From the NCBI GenBank assembly GCA_033809355.1, contig JAPXLV010000006.1, positions 1-64,000 of the forward strand: a stretch of 64,000 bases of DNA. The letters run 5' to 3'. Made by a program: the position numbers and the translations under genes. This DNA is from T3Sed10-213 sp012519365. Lineage in GTDB: Bacteria > Planctomycetota > Phycisphaerae > Sedimentisphaerales > Anaerohalosphaeraceae. Positions 34,774-42,922 of the stretch are shown here, piece after piece. A model generated the notes under the pieces. The model searched no databases and had not been told where the DNA came from. It was given only the letters and a program-made list of their open reading frames with translations. Within the stretch, counting starts at the first letter, position 1; the number at the start of each line of letters is the position of its first letter.

Positions 34774-35253
34774 CTATGAATCCAAGTTGAAATACTTCAT
34801 CCATACGTCCGTTTCGCCCTCACTGATGCCGGTCTGTTTTTCACGCGGTTCGGCAGGCGTGCGAGAAGCAGACTCGAGGGTCTTGCTCATCGCCGCCCAG
34901 AACACATCGACCGGAATCGATTTGGATTTGCGCCGGGCCGCGGCATTCCGCAACCGACGGTCACTGCTGACCACCATTAAGCGACGCGGCGCGGTATTTT
35001 CCTCGATTTTCCACTCAATCACCGTATCGGCATCCGACCGCTGTCCGGAAAAGCGGATCTCCAGCCCTCGAATGGACATCAGTTCACGTTTATCGGACGG
35101 ACCGATGCCGTCAAACACAATCGTACCGCGGTCCTTGACCAGATGCAAAAAATCGGCCAGATACCGACATAACTGCGCCTCGTTCAACTCCGCAAAGGCA
35201 TCGATTTTCTGCACTGCGCGCAACAGATTGTAGCCATCAATTAAAAACGGCAT
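34774..35253 (-). CDS. YacP-like NYN-domain putative ribonuclease
   Basis: 159 residues. The start MPFLIDGYNLLRAV carries the first conserved Asp and Asn of the NYN/YacP fold, and TIVFDGIGPSDKR, SDADTVIEWKIEEN and MVVSSDRRLRNAA follow at the expected places. NYN domains are PIN-like RNases; Bacillus YacP (Rae1) cleaves mRNA at the ribosome A site. Whether this protein works on the ribosome is not known. About 30 bases separate it from the SYLF lipoprotein gene upstream on the same strand. Confidence 0.85.
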   Translation of the reverse strand: MPFLIDGYNLLRAVQKIDAFAELNEAQLCRYLADFLHLVKDRGTIVFDGIGPSDKRELMSIRGLEIRFSGQRSDADTVIEWKIEENTAPRRLMVVSSDRRLRNAAARRKSKSIPVDVFWAAMSKTLESASRTPAEPREKQTGISEGETDVWMKYFNLDS

Positions 35254-35284
35254 TGCGTCTTGTTCTGGACAAAATCAGTCGGGG

Positions 35285-35830
35285 TTAACGATTGTGGTGC
35301 GGCACAAACTCGAATTTCTGGCCGCCGATGGAAGCGTCGACCATCAGCCCGGAATCGGCCATCACAAAGACCGCCATTCCGTCTTTGTAATCCGCCTTGG
35401 CCGCTGCGCCGGCCGTCAAAGCCACCGCCGTAGCCTGAGCGGAAAATGTATATTCTCCGGACTTAAAGCGGTCCAGATCCGCCTGGGTTCGAAAGAAAAT
35501 GATTTCGCGGAAAAACTCTCCGCCAAATGAAAACCCGAGCGTTGCCTGGGACATATTGCAGTAGCCGATAAGTTTCTCATTTTGATACACCAGCCCCTTG
35601 CCATAGGCACCGCCAATCCACAAGGCGCCTTTGAAGACTTTCGGCAGCACCGCATAGCCGGCAGACTGCTCAAAAAAACGCCGAATCCCGGGATCCTCCT
35701 TTTCGAACAAAACGATGGTCTCTTGAACTTCGGCTTCCAAGACCTTCATCGATTCGGTAGTTTTCGGCACGGGTGAGCAACTTGTCAATACCAGCGCTGC
35801 TGCAACCATTAAACTGAACACGATTCGCAT
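35285..35830 (-). CDS. SYLF (YSC84)-domain lipoprotein
   Basis: 181 residues from the ATG at 35830, chosen because GGAGGTGACA lies directly upstream and the product starts with a lipoprotein signal (MRIVFSLMVAAALVLTSC, lipobox LTSC). The SYLF/YSC84 domain is seen in FEQSAGYAVLPKVFKGALWI, GGAYGKGLVY, SQATLGFSFGGEFFREIIFF and DYKDGMAVFVMADSGLMVDA. The eukaryotic family binds phosphoinositides; in bacteria these are envelope lipoproteins of unclear role. It begins about 30 bases downstream of pyrC, so it may be co-transcribed with the pyr genes. Confidence 0.87.
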   Translation of the reverse strand: MRIVFSLMVAAALVLTSCSPVPKTTESMKVLEAEVQETIVLFEKEDPGIRRFFEQSAGYAVLPKVFKGALWIGGAYGKGLVYQNEKLIGYCNMSQATLGFSFGGEFFREIIFFRTQADLDRFKSGEYTFSAQATAVALTAGAAAKADYKDGMAVFVMADSGLMVDASIGGQKFEFVPHHNR

Positions 35831-35859
35831 TGTCACCTCCGTGAGATCATGAAAAGGTT

Positions 35860-37161
35860 TCATTGCTTTATTGAACTCCATTCCGGACAGAAATAGCGTA
35901 TCTCTCCGGCAACCATTGTGGCAAGCACTTTGCCTTTGACCGTCCAGCCGTGATAGGGACAATTACGGCTCTTGGAATAAAACGCCTCGGCATCAATTAC
36001 CCACTCGGCATTGGGGTCGATAATAGCAACATCGGCGCGATCGCCAGGTCCGATTCGCCCTTTGTCAATGCCGAGGATTTTCGCCGGACGGCAGGTCAAC
36101 ATTGCCAGCATCCCCATCCAATCAGTCAGCCCTGTATCAATCAGTGCCTTCCTATACAACGGCAGCGCGCACTCCAGTGAAGCAATACCGAACGGTGCGG
36201 CCAAAAATTCAAGTTCTTTTTCGCTCTGGAGGTGCGGCGCATGATCGGTGGCCAGCGCATCGACAAGGCCCTCCCGCACAGCCTCTCGGATCGCCTGGAC
36301 ATCAGCGGCGGTGCGAAGCGGCGGATTGACCTTGAAATAGGTATCATAATCCATCACGCAATCTTCAGTCAGCAGCAGATGATGCGGCGTCACCTCACAC
36401 GAAACGGGCAGGCCATCGCGTTTGGCCTGGCGGATAATCTCGACAGCGCCGGCGGTTGAAATATGCTGGGCGTGATAGCGGACGCCGGTCTTTCGGACCA
36501 ACTGGACGTCGCGCCACAGCATCAATTCCTCGCCCAGCGGGTCCATCCCCGGCAACCCCAGCACGGTGGAATGGTAGCCGGAGTTCATCACGCCGTCTTT
36601 GATCAGGGTATTGTCCTGACAGTGTTGGGCCACGAGGGTATTGAACATCGAGGCGTATTTCATTGCCCGCAGCATCACAGCGGTATTCTGAACGCCGCTG
36701 CCGTCATCGGTAAAACCGACGGCCCCGGCCTGATGCATCAACCCGATCTCAGACAACTCCTGGCCGGCGCGATCTTTCGTCAGCGCCCCCATCACATAAA
36801 TAAACGTCTTGCGTGCCTGCCTGCCCATCCGGTGGACATATTCTACAGCGGTTGCCTCGTCAATCGGCGGGGTTGTGTTGGGCATGCATACCACCGACGT
36901 AAAGCCGCCGGCCACCGCCGCCGCCGAGCCAGAGGCGATGGTCTCTTCTTCTTCGTCGCCCGGCTCGCGAAAATGAACATGCAGATCGATTAAGCCGGGG
37001 CAGACAATTTTGCCCGTCGCGTCGATATGCCGATCAGCACTTGCGCTTAAATGCGTGCCGATCCGGGCCACCTGACCTGCGGCCAACAGCACATCGGCCT
37101 GGCTGTCGAACTGATTGGCCGGGTCAATGACCCGCCCGCCGGTGATGAGTATCTTTTCCAT
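35860..37161 (-). CDS. pyrC: Dihydroorotase
   Basis: 433 residues, a class I dihydroorotase. It cyclises N-carbamoyl-aspartate to dihydroorotate in UMP synthesis. Metal ligands appear in CPGLIDLHVHFREPGDEEEE (HxH) and VRYHAQHISTAG, with the late Asp in LATDHAPHLQSEKELEF. The N-terminal small barrel is VIDPANQFDSQADVLLAAGQ. This class often binds the ATCase subunit, and the gene indeed follows pyrB by 21 bases. Order on this strand: pyrR, pyrB, pyrC. Confidence 0.96.
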   Translation of the reverse strand: MEKILITGGRVIDPANQFDSQADVLLAAGQVARIGTHLSASADRHIDATGKIVCPGLIDLHVHFREPGDEEEETIASGSAAAVAGGFTSVVCMPNTTPPIDEATAVEYVHRMGRQARKTFIYVMGALTKDRAGQELSEIGLMHQAGAVGFTDDGSGVQNTAVMLRAMKYASMFNTLVAQHCQDNTLIKDGVMNSGYHSTVLGLPGMDPLGEELMLWRDVQLVRKTGVRYHAQHISTAGAVEIIRQAKRDGLPVSCEVTPHHLLLTEDCVMDYDTYFKVNPPLRTAADVQAIREAVREGLVDALATDHAPHLQSEKELEFLAAPFGIASLECALPLYRKALIDTGLTDWMGMLAMLTCRPAKILGIDKGRIGPGDRADVAIIDPNAEWVIDAEAFYSKSRNCPYHGWTVKGKVLATMVAGEIRYFCPEWSSIKQ

Positions 37162-37182
37162 TGTCCGTTTCGCTTATTCGCT

Positions 37183-38142
37183 TCAAGATTTTGAGGATTC
37201 TGTTTGCATCGCGGCCTGATTGACCAGGAACAAAACCGCCATGCGAATAGCCAGCCCGTTGGCGACCTGCCGGAGGATGACGCTGTTCGGACCGTCGGCC
37301 ACTTCCGACTCGATTTCAACCCCGCGATTCAACGGTCCCGGGTGCATCACCGTGATATCGGGCTTGGCCCGTTTCATTCGTTCCGCGGTCAGCGCAAAAA
37401 AGTGCGAATACTCCCGCACCGAAGGAAAGGGATTGCCGCCCATTCGCTCAAACTGAATCCGCAGCATATTGATCACATCCAATTCCTCAATCACATTATC
37501 CAGACTGTTGGAGACCCGCACCGGCAAATCCCGCACATGCGGGGGCATCAGAGTCGGCGGGCCGATCAGCGTCACCTCAGCGCCCAGTTTGGTCATTGCG
37601 TAAATGTTACTGCGCGCGACACGAGAATGGGCAATATCGCCGACAATGCCAATCTTCAGACCGTCCAGCCGGCCGCGAACCTGACGAATGGTATAGACAT
37701 CCAGCAGTGCCTGTGTGGGGTGCTCATGGTAGCCATCGCCGGCATTCACCACGCAGGCGTTGATGCTGCGGCTCAGCAGTGTCGGAGCACCGCCGGCACT
37801 GTGGCGAATCACAATAATATCCACGCCCATCGCCTCAAGATTGCGAGCGGTATCAACCAATGTTTCGCCTTTGTTGACCGCGCTGGATTTCTTGGTAAAT
37901 TCTATCACGTCAGCGCTGAGCCGACCGGCGGCCAGCGTAAAACTGTTACGGGTGCGGGTGCTGTCTTCAAAGAACATATTCACCACCACCTTGCCCCGCA
38001 GCGTCGGCGCCTTTTTGATTGAACGGGTGCTGATCTCGGCGAATCCATCGGCCGTGTCAAGAATAAATTCCAACTCTTCTCGGCTAAGATCACGCAGCCC
38101 GATCAAATGCTTTCGCATCCATTGGAATGCTGTTTTTTTCAT
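37183..38142 (-). CDS. pyrB: Aspartate carbamoyltransferase catalytic subunit
   Basis: 319 residues, normal size. It joins carbamoyl phosphate and aspartate. Carbamoyl-phosphate-binding FFEDSTRTRNSFTLAA is complete, followed by VNKGETLVDTARNLEAMGVD, VVNAGDGYHEHPTQALLDVY, IVGDIAHSRVARSN and MHPGPLNRGVEIESEVAD. No pyrI regulatory subunit is in the window. The ATG overlaps the pyrR stop by 4 bases, so translation is coupled. Confidence 0.97.
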   Translation of the reverse strand: MKKTAFQWMRKHLIGLRDLSREELEFILDTADGFAEISTRSIKKAPTLRGKVVVNMFFEDSTRTRNSFTLAAGRLSADVIEFTKKSSAVNKGETLVDTARNLEAMGVDIIVIRHSAGGAPTLLSRSINACVVNAGDGYHEHPTQALLDVYTIRQVRGRLDGLKIGIVGDIAHSRVARSNIYAMTKLGAEVTLIGPPTLMPPHVRDLPVRVSNSLDNVIEELDVINMLRIQFERMGGNPFPSVREYSHFFALTAERMKRAKPDITVMHPGPLNRGVEIESEVADGPNSVILRQVANGLAIRMAVLFLVNQAAMQTESSKS

Positions 38143-38681
38143 AGATCGTCCATTGGTTCCACAATAACCTGATCGATGCCATCCTCCTCGACCAGATATA
38201 CCTTGATCATTTCAGTCGCACCCGCTTCCACTCGAAGGCCGACATAATCGGCACGAATCGGCAATTCTCGCTGGCCCCGGTCAATCAGCACCGCCAGTCG
38301 CACTGCACGCGGGCGTCCGAGATCGGTCAGCGCATCCATTGCCGCCCGGACGCTTCGGCCCGTGTGCAGGACATCATCGACCAGTAGGATAAACTTATTA
38401 TCCACATCAAACTCAATTTCCGTGGACCGCACTGTCGGCTGTGAACCGCTGCGCGGGATTTGAAGGTCATCCCTGTATAAGGTGATATCCAGTGTGCCGC
38501 AGGGTATCTCGCGCCCGAAGTGCGTTTCCAATTTGCGGGTCAACCGTTTGGCCAAAATTTCGCCGCGGCTGCGAATCCCGATCACTGCCAACTCAGATTC
38601 CGAACCGATATCGGCAACAATATCCCGGAACATTTTCTCTATGGTGGCGTTGATTTGATCTGCGTTTAGTAGAATTTTCAT
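38139..38681 (-). CDS. pyrR: Bifunctional pyr operon regulator/uracil phosphoribosyltransferase
   Basis: 180 residues with the PRPP-binding loop ILLVDDVLHTGRSVRAAMDA and the family segments GIRSRGEILAKRL and RPRAVRLAVLIDRGQRELPI. PyrR binds pyr mRNA and has weak uracil phosphoribosyltransferase activity. A TATAAT box sits at 38700-38695 on the minus strand only 14 bases ahead of the ATG, so the leader would be very short. No room exists there for the PyrR-binding attenuator seen in Bacillus. Control by binding elsewhere, or an enzymatic role only, remains open. Confidence 0.94.
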   Translation of the reverse strand: MKILLNADQINATIEKMFRDIVADIGSESELAVIGIRSRGEILAKRLTRKLETHFGREIPCGTLDITLYRDDLQIPRSGSQPTVRSTEIEFDVDNKFILLVDDVLHTGRSVRAAMDALTDLGRPRAVRLAVLIDRGQRELPIRADYVGLRVEAGATEMIKVYLVEEDGIDQVIVEPMDDL

Positions 38682-39050
38682 AGATTCTTGGTCTATTATA
38701 ATTTATTTCGTAAATATTAGTGTGCCGTAAAAGTCAACGGACACGTTGCTTGCAGCCGATTCTCAGCCAAACGGGACTGAAAAATGCCCGCCGTACTGCC
38801 GCAAAAACAAAATAAGGACGCAGAATGAGGTTCGATAAACCGCTTTCCGGCTTCCCGATCCGTTTCCGTTGAAGTCCCCCAGAGTATAACCCTCGCAACA
38901 AGGGAATGCAAGCAGAAGGTTTTTTTGCGATAAGCCGCCGGTCCACAGCGATTTGACTCAAATTTGAGCGAATGTGATAATGTGATATTGAAATTAAGTC
39001 GTATAAGGACTATAATCAAAAAAGTTTGGTGTTTATGGAGAGTTTGCAGA
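38682..39050. other. Divergent intergenic region between pyrR and the subtilase-like gene
   Basis: About 370 non-coding bases. Seen: the minus-strand TATAAT near pyrR (38695-38700), and GGAGAG at 39037-39042 close before the start of the subtilase-like gene. No RNA gene or repeat was recognised in the middle part. Confidence 0.5.
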
Positions 39051-40781
39051 TTGCTGGCATCAATTTTGAAAACCGGCGGAATTCTTTTGCCACTGTTAGC
39101 CTGTTCAGTGGGGGTTGCGTTTGGAGACATTGAAAGCCCAAAATACCCTTTAGAACCGGCCGCTTTGGACATCTCAGGCATTCGAGAACTTCAGCAGACC
39201 GATCCGAATCTGACCGGCACAGGTATCGTCATCGCCGCGGTCTGTCGGAGTATGAGCTACCTCAACGGCCTGCCGCAAAATGATTATCGGTTCAACATGC
39301 ATCACACCAGCCTGGCCGGCGCTGACGTGCTTTTTGATGACCATTCGGACGGCCTTGACGGCATCTCATCCCACGCTACGGCCATAGGAGGCATTCTTAT
39401 CGGACTTGACCCGCAGGCCCATTTGCCCGACAACACCGGATTTGAATATCGCGGAGTCTGTCCGTCGGCTTCTGTAGAGGTGTACGAGTTCTGGCGATTT
39501 GCGGCGTTGCGTTTGTTTGCAAAAAAACCGATCCCGGCCGATGTGATTACCCTGAGTTTGGGTGACTTGTTTGAGGATTGGTGGACGCGGGCCATTGAAC
39601 GGGTGGCCGCCGAACAGGGGACGATCATCGTCGCATCCATCGGCAACGGACACACCGTCAAAGACCCTCTGCTTTACCCTGCCGCTGGCGCCAACGTCAT
39701 CGGGGTTGGCACGATGCGGTCCGCTGTTAATCCCGACGGAAGCGTCGCGTTGGACCGATTTATCCCGCCGACCGTCGAGATCTCCAGCGGCGGACCAACA
39801 GAAGACTTGCGTTCCAAACCCGACCTTATTGCTCCCGGAAGTGCGATTGTCCCGCAGGCCTTTTCAGAAGACGGATATACGACCGTGACCAACGCGACCA
39901 GCCTTGCCGCCCCTCTTACGGCCGGCGCCGCTGCGTTGCTGTTGCAATATGCCTATGAGGACCCCACGCTTTCGGCGGAGTTGGTACAGTCGCCCCTTAA
40001 CTGTGTCATCAAAGCCGTTTTGATGAATTCTGCAAAAAAACTGCCCTATTGGCATAAAGGCTGGATTTCCGAAGAAGACGACCAGACCTCGCCGCTGGAT
40101 CGGCTTCAGGGTGCCGGAGCCCTCGATGCCGCCGCGGCCAAGGCCCAGTTGGCTGCCGGCAAGCAGCCGCCGGGTGAGGTTAGGGCAATCGGCTGGGACA
40201 GTCGCTCATTATCGCAGATGGATACCTTTTTGTATCTCTTTGAATCGCCCGACCCGAACGCAGTGCTGACGGCAACACTGACGTGGAATCGGCATTACGA
40301 AGACAGTTACCCCTTTCGAGCCAAAACTCAGCAAAGCGATTTGCGACTGGAATTGTGGGCATTTGACCCCAATGTCTCAAACGAGATGGTATTAATCGAT
40401 GTCAGTGACAGTCCGGTCGATACCGTTGAGCACTTGTGGACGCCGCTAAGCAGCGGTTATACGTGGTATGCCCTGGCCGTTCAATTCAGCCCGAAAAGCA
40501 AAGGCCTTGCACCTGAAGAAGAACCGTTTGCACTGGCCTGGTCGGTCGGACCTGACCGCTCGCTGGGCGATCGGATGTGGCAGGACATAAACGGAGACGG
40601 CCGGATCAATCATCTTGACAGTTTCATTCAGTTATTGCTCAAAAGCGGACATCTGAGCACGCTTGATTCGAACTTTTACAAGAACGCACTCGGTCTTTCG
40701 CCCGAACGGTTTGAGTTGTTGACCACCCTGCGGCACCGCTGGCAGCCCTATCTGAAAGATTCGATCAAGCCGCTCGATTAG
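39051..40781 (+). CDS. Secreted subtilase (S8)-like protein lacking the catalytic Asp, half-dockerin tail
   Basis: 576 residues from the TTG at 39051, chosen because GGAGAG lies 8 bases upstream and the product then starts with a signal peptide (LLASILKTGGILLPLLACSV, ending near VAFG). The longer frame to 38964 adds a basic leader without a ribosome site. Subtilase signs: His108 in SHATAIGGIL, oxyanion Asn199 in VASIGNGH, Ser284 in NATSLAAPLTAGAAALLLQY. The expected Asp motif is TGTGIVIAAVCRS, with Cys65 at the Asp position. It therefore has at best an altered triad, or is a non-catalytic subtilase-fold protein. The tail DINGDGRINHLDSFIQLL is dockerin-like, as in the CAZyme locus. Confidence 0.75.
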   Translation: MLASILKTGGILLPLLACSVGVAFGDIESPKYPLEPAALDISGIRELQQTDPNLTGTGIVIAAVCRSMSYLNGLPQNDYRFNMHHTSLAGADVLFDDHSDGLDGISSHATAIGGILIGLDPQAHLPDNTGFEYRGVCPSASVEVYEFWRFAALRLFAKKPIPADVITLSLGDLFEDWWTRAIERVAAEQGTIIVASIGNGHTVKDPLLYPAAGANVIGVGTMRSAVNPDGSVALDRFIPPTVEISSGGPTEDLRSKPDLIAPGSAIVPQAFSEDGYTTVTNATSLAAPLTAGAAALLLQYAYEDPTLSAELVQSPLNCVIKAVLMNSAKKLPYWHKGWISEEDDQTSPLDRLQGAGALDAAAAKAQLAAGKQPPGEVRAIGWDSRSLSQMDTFLYLFESPDPNAVLTATLTWNRHYEDSYPFRAKTQQSDLRLELWAFDPNVSNEMVLIDVSDSPVDTVEHLWTPLSSGYTWYALAVQFSPKSKGLAPEEEPFALAWSVGPDRSLGDRMWQDINGDGRINHLDSFIQLLLKSGHLSTLDSNFYKNALGLSPERFELLTTLRHRWQPYLKDSIKPLD

Positions 40782-40918
40782 AGCCAGCTATCCGCAAAAA
40801 GTTATTCACAATAACAAGGCACCAACATCCCGCCCCCGCCGTATTCCCAAAATGCCTGGCTTCGCAGAACGCCTTGACAGGCGGCCTGCGGAGGGGAGGT
40901 ATTTGTCCATCTTGTCCC

Positions 40919-40947
40919 TTGCCAAAGGCGTCTCGACGTGGTATAGT
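40919..40947 (+). promoter_or_regulatory. Sigma-70-type promoter of the gatCAB genes
   Basis: TTGCCA (40919-40924), 17-base spacer, TATAGT (40942-40947). It gives a leader of about 55 bases before gatC. Confidence 0.6.
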
Positions 40948-41008
40948 GCGCGACAATACCCCTGTTGACAGGAACTGAAACCATAACGCTGAAGTCAAAC
41001 GGAAACCC

Positions 41009-41317
41009 ATGAACCATCAAATAGACAGACAACTGGTCGAGCGTGCGGCACTGCTGTCACGGCTGGAGTTGAGCGAATCAGAAATCGCGCAGTTCAGCAC
41101 ACAACTGAGTGCTATTGTGGAGTATATCGAGAAAATCAACACGCTGCACACCGAACACGTCGAACCGCTGGCCCACTGCCTGCCGGTGCATAATGTGCTG
41201 CGTGCCGATGAGCCGCGGGGTTCGCTGAGCAATGCCGAAGCCCTGGCCAATGCCCCCGACACGATCGACGGCTATTTCAAAGTCCCCAAGATACTGGACG
41301 ATAATTCAGGCGCATAA
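41009..41317 (+). CDS. gatC: Asp-tRNA(Asn)/Glu-tRNA(Gln) amidotransferase subunit C
   Basis: 102 residues, usual length. Family pattern: RAALLSRLELSESEIAQFST, the segment LSAIVEYIEKINTLHTEHVE and VLRADEPRGSLSNAEALANA, ending in GYFKVPKILDD. GatC stabilises the GatAB complex that turns misacylated Glu-tRNA(Gln) and/or Asp-tRNA(Asn) into the correct amide. It is the first gene of gatC-gatA-gatB. Its presence implies the indirect amidation route is used. Confidence 0.95.
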   Translation: MNHQIDRQLVERAALLSRLELSESEIAQFSTQLSAIVEYIEKINTLHTEHVEPLAHCLPVHNVLRADEPRGSLSNAEALANAPDTIDGYFKVPKILDDNSGA

Positions 41318-41348
41318 CGTAACGTAATTAGCCCAAAAGGCCAATCTT

Positions 41349-42812
41349 ATGAGTGATTTTCAGACAGCATTAGAACTGCGGGATGCTATTGCCGCCCAAC
41401 ACTGCTCAAGTACACAGGCCGTGCAACAAATGCTCAACCGCATCGAACAAGTGGACCCGACGGTTGGGGCTTATCTTTCCATTTTTGCTGACCGAGCGAT
41501 TCAAGACGCCAAGCGTATCGACCAAAAAATCGCCGCCGGCCAGCCCGTCGGCCCGCTGGCGGGGGTTCCTGTGGCCGTCAAAGACAATCTTTGCACCACC
41601 TTTGGGACGACCACCTGCGGCTCAAAAATGCTGGAGCATTTTGTCGCCCCCTACAATGCCCATGTCATTGAGCGCTTGCAGGCTGCCGACGCGATTATCA
41701 TCGGCAAAACCAACCTCGATGAATTTGCCATGGGCTCCAGCACAGAGAACTCCGCCCTGCGAAAGACGGTCAACCCGTGGGACAGCTCACGGGTAGCCGG
41801 CGGCAGCAGCGGCGGTTCCGCAGCGGCGGTCGCGGCCGGGCTATGTGCCGCCTCGCTGGGTTCGGATACCGGCGGCTCGATTCGTCAACCTGCCTCTTTT
41901 TGCGGTGTTACGGGGCTAAAACCGACTTACGGTCGGGTATCGCGATATGGATTGATCACCTATGGTTCCAGCCTCGACCAAATCGGCCCGCTGACCCGCG
42001 ACACAGCCGACGCCGCTCTGTTGATGAACATCATCGCCGGACATGACAGTCGTGACAGCACCAGTGCCAGTGAGTCCATTGCGGTCAAGCCCGACTATCT
42101 GGCCGACCTGAAGCAGCCGATAAATGGCCTTCGGATCGCCGTTGTGCCAACTCTGAATGCCGGTGCCGAGGCGAGTGTGCAAAACGCAATCGAAGAAGCG
42201 TTGAAGGTCTACCAATCGCTCGGGGCAGAACGGATCGAAATCACCATGCCGCACTTTGATTACGCGATCGCCGCATATTATGTCATCGCCACCGCCGAAG
42301 CGTCCAGCAATTTGGCTCGTTTTGACGGCGTCCATTACGGCTATCGCAGTCCTAACGCCGGCAACTATATTGAGGTCTATTCCAAATCCCGCGACGAAGG
42401 TTTTGGCCCGGAGGTTAAACGCCGCATCATGCTCGGCACATTCGCCCTGTCCAGCGGCTACTATGACGCCTACTACGTGAAAGCCCTGAAGGTGAGAAAC
42501 CTGATTCGGCAGGACTTCGTCAAGGCATTTGAAAAGGCAGATTGCCTGATGTTGCCTGTCAGCCCGACAACCGCCTTCAAAATCGGGGAAAAAACCGACG
42601 ACCCGCTTCAGATGTATCTGGCCGATATCTATACCATCGCCGTGAATCTGGCGGGGCTGCCCGGCCTGAGCGTGCCTTGCGGCTTTGACGCGAAGAATCT
42701 GCCCATCGGTCTGCAAATTATCACCAACGCCTTCACGGAAGATAAGCTGCTGCGTATCGGACAGATGTATCAGTCGGTGACCGATTGGCATAAGCGCAAC
42801 CTGCCGCTGTAA
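41349..42812 (+). CDS. gatA: Asp-tRNA(Asn)/Glu-tRNA(Gln) amidotransferase subunit A
   Basis: 487 residues. An amidase-signature enzyme that frees ammonia from glutamine. The Ser-cisSer-Lys triad is visible: VPVAVKDNLC (Lys), VAGGSSGGSAAAVAAG (cis-Ser) and SDTGGSIRQPASFCGVTGLK (Ser nucleophile). It starts 31 bases after gatC and is followed 110 bases later by gatB. Nothing unusual was seen. Confidence 0.97.
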   Translation: MSDFQTALELRDAIAAQHCSSTQAVQQMLNRIEQVDPTVGAYLSIFADRAIQDAKRIDQKIAAGQPVGPLAGVPVAVKDNLCTTFGTTTCGSKMLEHFVAPYNAHVIERLQAADAIIIGKTNLDEFAMGSSTENSALRKTVNPWDSSRVAGGSSGGSAAAVAAGLCAASLGSDTGGSIRQPASFCGVTGLKPTYGRVSRYGLITYGSSLDQIGPLTRDTADAALLMNIIAGHDSRDSTSASESIAVKPDYLADLKQPINGLRIAVVPTLNAGAEASVQNAIEEALKVYQSLGAERIEITMPHFDYAIAAYYVIATAEASSNLARFDGVHYGYRSPNAGNYIEVYSKSRDEGFGPEVKRRIMLGTFALSSGYYDAYYVKALKVRNLIRQDFVKAFEKADCLMLPVSPTTAFKIGEKTDDPLQMYLADIYTIAVNLAGLPGLSVPCGFDAKNLPIGLQIITNAFTEDKLLRIGQMYQSVTDWHKRNLPL

Positions 42813-42922
42813 ACCATTTTGAATCTCGGAAATAACGACCTGCTCCAAGGATTTAAGGTTCAAAACGTGAGCGAAAAATGACAAATTTGCTCGTAGTCTC
42901 TGGAGCAAAAAAGGATGCAGAA

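Noticed and set aside
41916..42908. A 330-residue minus-strand frame opposite gatA
   Set aside because: Lies wholly within gatA, which has complete amidase motifs; shadow.
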